DNA from: Verrucomicrobiota bacterium
GTDB taxonomy: Bacteria > Verrucomicrobiota > Verrucomicrobiia > Verrucomicrobiales > DEV007
DNA: 64,000 nt
NCBI GenBank assembly: GCA_002862135.1
Contig: PKCI01000098.1
Location: 1 to 64,000, forward strand
Reading direction: 5' to 3'
Made by a program: the position numbers and the translations under genes
The notes under the pieces: model-generated
Databases searched by the model: none
Told to the model about the DNA's origin: nothing
The model's input: only the letters and a program-made list of their open reading frames with translations
Shown here: in pieces, positions 59,001 through 64,000 of the stretch
How positions within the stretch are numbered: the first letter of the stretch is position 1
Layout: every line of letters starts with the position of its first letter

Positions 59001-59498
59001 CCCGGCAAGTGGGACGCCTGGATCGCCGGTTCAAATTTCAATACCGGTCCGCTGACACGGGTGATTGTTCCCGACAATTTCCTCATGGAAGGCAACGTCT
59101 CCATGAAACTTATCTCTGAAGGGCGCGACAAGACACTCGGCAAAACGTCCGGTGAATTCTCCTCCACCTCTGCGGGATGGTTCGACATCACCAAGTTTGA
59201 TCAAATCCTCGAAGAAATGCCGCCAGAGTGGAGCAACCTCCAGCGCGAATTGACCAAGCTTGGTCTCATTGCCCTGAAACGATTTGATTATGAGCAGGGC
59301 GCCGGTAGTCTCTACCTGAATGGACGTGAGGGCGATCTTCAGCTCCGCTTCGCAGGCGAATACGGCACCCGCGAACTGAAGTTGCACCTTCACGACCAGC
59401 GCAATCCGGAGGCCAAAGCCGATGGACCCGGCGACGAACCTAACGAATCTCCTCCTGTGCCCGCGGCCGTGGCAAAACCTGTCGCAGCCAGCCGCTAA
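56034..59498 (+). CDS. giant AsmA/YdbH-like protein (predicted inter-membrane bridge)
   Basis: 1154 aa; N-terminal TM VSFGVITLILACLIAWISYV; AsmA-like beta-rich body; C-terminal ...LIALKRFDYEQGAGSLYLNGREGDLQLRFAGEYGTRELKLHLHDQRNPE. GTG start. Confidence 0.8.
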   Translation: MAKRKQPEGEPGRRPSPESILRWLIRFLIRSVSFGVITLILACLIAWISYVNRTRIVNEVLDRYVEPFEASMESIDLWPLGEVKIKNLTLSPKGTASDSLLASVPDLHLTYDFQQLRDQQRLQSVRIHQPDININQDHIDALTRAQPSEPSGKIDLGAFDLFTEALEIMGGNVIVKLPTFATVQTELDFQSERLTFTEDGLTESPLSINLKNLRVAERGTLGNVSVTFHLGRDLKTFDVTEISLDSLTTEITPDWIEAQEAREQVAAASNDSREFSEAPAPVELIIRNVHVGDSSISVTGFDGTDGLPSFPDIAFDTHFEGKNFCFSNGRWTSNEPVNLTLSNVTLGTGHTQLLTVDQLELSANSLESLVHDQTVDTATIEGIDVFISDASLDRLRTERETTEAEETSDQSASPSPWTLGSLTLSEGNFILRDASFANQPAAEMEARFNATLSALNFSSEGFTSEGNQILELNQARVRAPGSDPSETPLLSFKLGTLSGKWSEFDFDNTIQSVTLFEPSINLTNASLGNWLQPGPSSRESGPINWPVYRIVDLQVDRGNLVADSSFAEGIVPKIHSDFSIKTQDDADNPFSYLLKLSDFNLRNHPVYYEPAGPPDPSTFGPNGKPVVNFTPVAEEEVIKIREIEVHANASGVQRDRKVDKVKVSGALLRVGEGLKSIAETSSKSEDKKEEQPRAAVEEKLPEWLLSEVEITQSQVEFDALIPQINGLQFAIETNLSDVPLSIDGLITQDKLQKVELAGIEIKDPYNSFITVAFLPTIFVEFSLAGLANQEIEKIDLINPALHVGQGLFWWVDYQRNFRSQNEGVSVGIEEGSRFTSDPPLPVPELDQTRRSTPDWVIKTINATAGKIVIAPTGVPIGIVPFPFNATTNMRGGNIDLKLTIPGEDYVYEFPEYKVNLYGLTGDVQFNVPVKKVDNNLVQTFTLRRALWRQYEAEDLYLSVTFDSEGIYGSLGGNAYDGYVEGQFNFYLNDPGKWDAWIAGSNFNTGPLTRVIVPDNFLMEGNVSMKLISEGRDKTLGKTSGEFSSTSAGWFDITKFDQILEEMPPEWSNLQRELTKLGLIALKRFDYEQGAGSLYLNGREGDLQLRFAGEYGTRELKLHLHDQRNPEAKADGPGDEPNESPPVPAAVAKPVAASR

Positions 59499-59506
59499 AG
59501 ATCGAA

Positions 59507-60049
59507 ATGACAGCCCTACGAACACGGAACCGAAACATCTCCGCCCTCGCCGTCGCGATGGCAGGAGCTCCCGTGCTCACTTCCTGCGTACCGACCTTCG
59601 ACGTCGACGTCAACACGCCTGAACCAATAAAGGTCGACCTGTCCATGGACGTCCACGTTTACCAGCACGGCGGTTCTGACAAGGAGAATACCGAGAAGCA
59701 GGCCTCCTACCGAGCCACCATGGATTCACGCCGCGACCGCATGGCCGAGATCCAGGAGCTCAAAAACAACCGCTTAGTCGGGGAAAATCACCTCGGAAAA
59801 CTTACCCTGCGCAACCGGCCGGCCGGCGAATATGGCGACTACGTCGAGGACACCGTCGAAGACGAAAATCGCGACCGTGAATTCCTGATGCGTCACGAAG
59901 CTGAAGACAAAGGCGTCGCTCTCGCTAGCATTCGTGAGGAGCAATGGCATCACTGGCAACGCAAATCGTTCCCCGGTGAATGGATCGAAGTCGATGCCAC
60001 GGACGGCAATGGATACGAATGGCAGCAGAAGCAGGCCGCTGACCAGTAA
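59507..60049 (+). CDS. lipoprotein fusing YnbE-like and YdbL/DUF1318-like modules
   Basis: 180 aa; lipobox LTSC then CVPTFDVDVNTPEPIKVDLSMDVHVYQ (YnbE-like), then IQELKNNRLVGENHLGKLTL...NRDREFLMRHEAEDKGV...SFPGEWIEVDATDGNGYEWQQK (DUF1318-like). Confidence 0.75.
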   Translation: MTALRTRNRNISALAVAMAGAPVLTSCVPTFDVDVNTPEPIKVDLSMDVHVYQHGGSDKENTEKQASYRATMDSRRDRMAEIQELKNNRLVGENHLGKLTLRNRPAGEYGDYVEDTVEDENRDREFLMRHEAEDKGVALASIREEQWHHWQRKSFPGEWIEVDATDGNGYEWQQKQAADQ

Positions 60050-60394
60050 CAACTGGCCGCACTTGGCTCGAATAATCCCCTGGCAGATTACTGGTTCGCT
60101 ATTAAACAGGACTGTCTGGCAAAAGTTGGTTCGCGAACAAGTTGAGCCAAGATTTTGTGGGTAGGCGGGCGACTGGGAGCGAAGCCGGCTTCGTGGCTCG
60201 ACACGCAACACCGCCACGGGGAATTGTGGTCAACTTGAGAAATCAATACGGGCGAAGCGAGCAAATTAGAAAACCAAAACTAGCAAAGTTGTTTGCGAAC
60301 ACAGGTTTGGCAGATAGTCTAGCTGCTGCAAATAGCATCTAGAAGAACACCCTCTGTCCCTGCTGATAAAAGCACACTGCTAACGCAACATTCC

Positions 60395-62431
60395 ATGCGA
60401 CAAATCTTGGTCACATCTGCTCTGCCCTACGCCAATGGCCCGATCCACATCGGCCACTTGGTCGAGTATTTGCAAACTGATATCTGGGTGCGTTTTCAGA
60501 AGATGATGGGCAACCGTTGCATCTACATCTGTGCCGACGACACCCACGGCACAGCTATTTCCCTCCGCGCTCAAAAAGAAGGACGCAGCGAAGAGGATCT
60601 CATCGCTGAAATGAGCGAAGCTCACCAGCGTGACTTTGCCGGCTTCAACATCAAGTTTGATAATTATGGCTCCACCAACAGCGAAGAAAGTCGCAAATTC
60701 TGTCACGAAATCTGGCAGTCCCTGCGCGAGGCCGACATGGTCGTGGAACAAGACATCGACCAACTCTTCGACGTCGAGAGAGGCGTCTTCCTGGCCGACC
60801 GTTTTGTCCGCGGGACCTGCCCGGTTTGCGGCTCAGAAGACCAGCCCGGTGACAACTGCGACAAGTGCAACGCCACCTACTCTCCAGCGGAACTGATCGA
60901 TCCGGTCAGTAGCTTGTCAGGATCAACCCCCGAGATTCGCTCCGCGAAACATCTCTTCGTGCAGATTGAAAAGCTGCATGACTTTCTCGCTGAATGGACC
61001 CAGTCCGGCACCCTGCCACCTGAAAGCGCCAACTACCTCAAAAATTTCTTTCTCAACGAACCACTCCGCGACTGGGATATTTCCCGCCCTGGCCCCTATT
61101 TCGGTTTCGAGATTCCGGATTCTCCCGGCAACTACTGGTATGTATGGTTCGATGCCCCGATTGGTTACATCGGCTCCACCCAGCAGTGGTGCGATACCAA
61201 TGGCGAGAAGATCGAAGACTGGTGGAAAAGCGACCAGACCGAAATTCACCATTTCATTGGTAAGGATATTCAGTATTTCCACACCCTCTTCTGGCCGGCC
61301 ATGCTCAAGACGGCAGGATTCTCTTTGCCGACAAAAGTGCACATCCATGGCTTTCTCACCGTCGATGGCGAAAAGATGTCCAAGTCCCGCGGGACCTTTG
61401 TCGAAGCGTCCAAGTATCTCGAGCACCTCGACCCTAGCTACCTGCGCTATTACTACGCGACGAGGCTGTCCTCCAAGGTCGAAGATCTCGACCTCAATCC
61501 CAATGAGTTCGTTTCCAAGATCAACAGCGACCTCGTCGGCAAGGTGGTTAACCTAGCCAGTCGCACGGCGAAGTTCATCAAGGATACCGGGCTCTCCGCC
61601 GAATACCCTGACGATGGCGGGCTCTTCGAAAATTTTGCCGGACTCGGCAGCGAAATTGCCGAAGCCTACGAGGCCGGCGACTTCAGCAAGGCGATGCGCA
61701 TGATCATGGAACTGGCAGATCAGGCCAATCCCTTCGTCGAGAACAACGCTCCCTGGGAGCTCCGCAAAGATCCTGACAAAGCACAAGAGCTGCAGGATGT
61801 CTGCACTGTGGCCCTCAATCTTTTCCGAACACTCGTTATCTACCTCTCTCCGGTCCTTCCCAACCTTGCAGAGAAAGCCGGCGAACTGCTCGGTGAAGAC
61901 CTGAACTCATGGGAACTCGCCCAGAACCCGGTCACCAGACGCTCGATTGCGAAGTTCAAGCACATGATGCAACGCGTCGACCCGAAAAAAATCGAAGCCA
62001 TGATCGAAGAATCCAAGGAAGAGAACGAAGCCGAAATCAACAGCCTGCCGGCTGGCAACTGGGACGATTCCGATGAAGCCATCAAGGCTGACCCGATCGC
62101 CGACGAGATCTCCATCGACGATTTCTTCAAGTCCGACCTGCGCGTTGCCCGCATCGTGGCCGCCAACGAAGTGCCCGAAGCCCGCAAGCTGGTTCAGCTC
62201 ACCCTGAACCTTGGCGGAGACGAAACCCGCAACGTGTTTGCCGGGATCAAATCCGCCTACCAGCCCGAGGAACTCGTCGGACGCCTCGTTGTCATGGTCG
62301 CCAACCTCGCGCCGCGCAAGATGAAGTTCGGTGTCAGCGAAGGCATGATCGTTGCCAGTGGTCCCGGCGGGAAAGACATCTTCCTGCTCTCACCGGATGA
62401 TGGTGCCGTGCCCGGTCAGCGCGTGGGATAA
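60395..62431 (+). CDS. metG: methionine--tRNA ligase with C-terminal tRNA-binding (Trbp111-like) domain
   Basis: 678 aa; [56 protein letters not shown]-terminal [33 protein letters not shown]. Confidence 0.98.
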   Translation: MRQILVTSALPYANGPIHIGHLVEYLQTDIWVRFQKMMGNRCIYICADDTHGTAISLRAQKEGRSEEDLIAEMSEAHQRDFAGFNIKFDNYGSTNSEESRKFCHEIWQSLREADMVVEQDIDQLFDVERGVFLADRFVRGTCPVCGSEDQPGDNCDKCNATYSPAELIDPVSSLSGSTPEIRSAKHLFVQIEKLHDFLAEWTQSGTLPPESANYLKNFFLNEPLRDWDISRPGPYFGFEIPDSPGNYWYVWFDAPIGYIGSTQQWCDTNGEKIEDWWKSDQTEIHHFIGKDIQYFHTLFWPAMLKTAGFSLPTKVHIHGFLTVDGEKMSKSRGTFVEASKYLEHLDPSYLRYYYATRLSSKVEDLDLNPNEFVSKINSDLVGKVVNLASRTAKFIKDTGLSAEYPDDGGLFENFAGLGSEIAEAYEAGDFSKAMRMIMELADQANPFVENNAPWELRKDPDKAQELQDVCTVALNLFRTLVIYLSPVLPNLAEKAGELLGEDLNSWELAQNPVTRRSIAKFKHMMQRVDPKKIEAMIEESKEENEAEINSLPAGNWDDSDEAIKADPIADEISIDDFFKSDLRVARIVAANEVPEARKLVQLTLNLGGDETRNVFAGIKSAYQPEELVGRLVVMVANLAPRKMKFGVSEGMIVASGPGGKDIFLLSPDDGAVPGQRVG

Positions 62432-62677
62432 GACGCTTCTCAATCATCTTCATTGTTCGCTTTCTGGAACGATCTGGGGTGGGATTTCATCTTCGCTTAC
62501 GATCGCTTGGTCCACTGCCCGCGCTCTCAGACGATGATTTCCGTCTTCTGGTGAATCCGAGTATCGCCCGCTGACTTTCCACCCGCCCCTCCTCCCTTCG
62601 CAAATCTCGTCGCACAATCTGTGTCAAATAACGGTTTGGGGTTTTCCTCCCGCAATTCAGGGCGATAATGCGCCATC

Positions 62678-63706
62678 GTGAGTTTTCAGCTAAAGAAGAA
62701 AAAGTTCTACCCCGTGACCTCAGGGCTATCGAGCTACCTCGACCACTTCCAGCGGTCGTTTGACATTCCCGTGGTCTACGAAGACCTGCACCGCTTCTCC
62801 CAGCTTTTCCCACTCTACGACCGCGATGGTAAAGACACTCTCTGGAAGACTGTTCACTATGAGCCCTCCATTCGCGAGGAACTCAGCCAGAAACTGATCC
62901 GTATCTACTCGCTGATCAAAACTAACGATATCCGCGCGGGCGATCACCTCGTCATGGAGCGAGTTGACTTCTGCGACTTCGGCAACTCACGGCCCTTCCG
63001 CGTCCGTATCGTGAATCAATACAACGATAACTACGATCACTTTTACGTGAAGATTGCGGATGCCTCGCGAATCTATGGCCTCGAGCTCGAACACATTCTC
63101 TCCCCGAATCGAATCAACTACCTCGTCAATGGAGACACGCTGATCGAGGAACACATTGCCGGTGTTCCTGGGGATGTCTTCATTCGAGATTACTTCGAGC
63201 GCGACGAGACCAACCTCACACGCGTGGCTAAGGAGTTCATCAAGTTCAACGAGCGCTCCTTCACCCGCCTCCTCGGCGACATGCGAAGCTACAACTACGT
63301 GGTCGACATCACGCCCGACTTCGAGGACGCCCAATACCGTGTCAGGGCTATCGACTTTGACCAGCAGAGCTACGAGGGTTACAAGGAGATGTATCTCCCC
63401 CAGTTCTTTTTCGAGAACGCCCTTGTGGTCGAGCTTTGCACCAAGCGGATCAACTTCCAGACTCGCAAGCAATACCAAGATGAGGAACGCACTCTCATCC
63501 GGCGCCGCTGCCGACTCGCCCGTGGTCGTCTCGCTGCTTTCTGGGAAGCCATGTGCGACGTGGAAATCGCGCCCGAGGAGCATGTCCTGCAATTGCGAGA
63601 ACAGCTGAACCAATACCACAGTTCGGAGGCTTTCTCAGAATGCGAAACCATGGGCCAACTTGTCCGCCAAAATGTCGAGGTAACGCTCGTCAAGGCGGAC
63701 CTCTGA
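62678..63706 (+). CDS. hypothetical protein with degenerate APH/protein-kinase-like motifs
   Basis: 342 aa; LIEEHIAGVPGDVFIRDYF (hinge-like), LLGDMRSYNYVVD (catalytic-loop-like), YRVRAIDFDQQS (DFG-like). GTG start. Confidence 0.6.
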   Translation: MSFQLKKKKFYPVTSGLSSYLDHFQRSFDIPVVYEDLHRFSQLFPLYDRDGKDTLWKTVHYEPSIREELSQKLIRIYSLIKTNDIRAGDHLVMERVDFCDFGNSRPFRVRIVNQYNDNYDHFYVKIADASRIYGLELEHILSPNRINYLVNGDTLIEEHIAGVPGDVFIRDYFERDETNLTRVAKEFIKFNERSFTRLLGDMRSYNYVVDITPDFEDAQYRVRAIDFDQQSYEGYKEMYLPQFFFENALVVELCTKRINFQTRKQYQDEERTLIRRRCRLARGRLAAFWEAMCDVEIAPEEHVLQLREQLNQYHSSEAFSECETMGQLVRQNVEVTLVKADL

Positions 63707-63730
63707 GCATTAATCTCGCGGCTTTTTTTG

Positions 63731-64000
63731 ATGTCTGGACAGGCTGATTTCTTCAAGGCTTTCCTCCGCAGTAGAGGAAAAGTCGGCGCCGTTGCCCCGA
63801 GCTCGATGGGGCTTGCCTAAATCATGGCGGAGGTGCTCGCTTGGGAAAACCTCAACTCGGTGGTCGAATACGGTCCGGGCACCGGCGTATTCACCGAGGC
63901 AATTTCCATTGCCGACACCAACCCGGTGCTGAATTCTTCGCAATCGAACGCGACTCTCACTTCGCCTCCGTCACCCGCGAGTGCTGTCCTGATGTCAGGA
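63731..64000 (+). pseudogene. SAM-dependent (phospholipid-type) methyltransferase remnant, continues beyond window
   Basis: MSGQADFFKAFLRSRGKVGAVAPSSMGLA*IMAEVLAWENLNSVVEYGPGTGVFTEAIS; in-frame TAA at 63818-63820, then a -1 shift before 63931 to EFFAIERDSHFASVTRECCPDV. Confidence 0.75.

Noticed and set aside
1-64000. CRISPR arrays, rRNA, prophage or intact IS elements
   Set aside because: No regularly spaced direct repeats, transposase, integrase or phage structural genes recognised.

Overview
This 64 kb window looks like ordinary chromosome from a Verrucomicrobiota-type bacterium. That is an inference from PSCyt1/DUF1549/DUF1553 and DUF1501 proteins, a sulfatase with a Gfo/Idh/MocA partner, AsmA-like giants and ExbB/ExbD/TPR clusters. 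Main contents: MoxR-DUF58; DedA, an FtsX-like permease, a LolA-like protein and an M20 peptidase; a 2119-aa secreted protein; a DUF1549/1553-PPC-DUF1501 operon divergent from a PSCyt1-WD40-coiled-coil protein; sulfatase and Gfo/Idh/MocA; a 2-hydroxyacid dehydrogenase, LMW-PTP and fructosamine-kinase run; EF-hand protein; htpG; an AsmA-like protein; rsmD-waaA-plsY-gpsA; an ExbB-ExbD-ExbD-ExbD-TPR-TPR cluster; ABC ATPase; argCJBDF; tRNA-Pro(GGG); a GT61 glycosyltransferase; a second AsmA/YdbH-like giant; metG; and a degenerate kinase-like protein. The most interesting item is 56034-60049: a YdbH-like AsmA protein followed 8 bp later by a small lipoprotein that appears to fuse the E. coli YnbE-like lipoprotein and YdbL/DUF1318 modules in one polypeptide. 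Two genes look decayed: a trypsin-like protease remnant (frameshift, no Ser segment) at about 55632-56056, and a SAM-methyltransferase remnant (nonsense plus frameshift) at 63731 to the window end. No CRISPR array, rRNA, intact IS element or prophage was seen. All family assignments are by eye from motifs; no searches were run.
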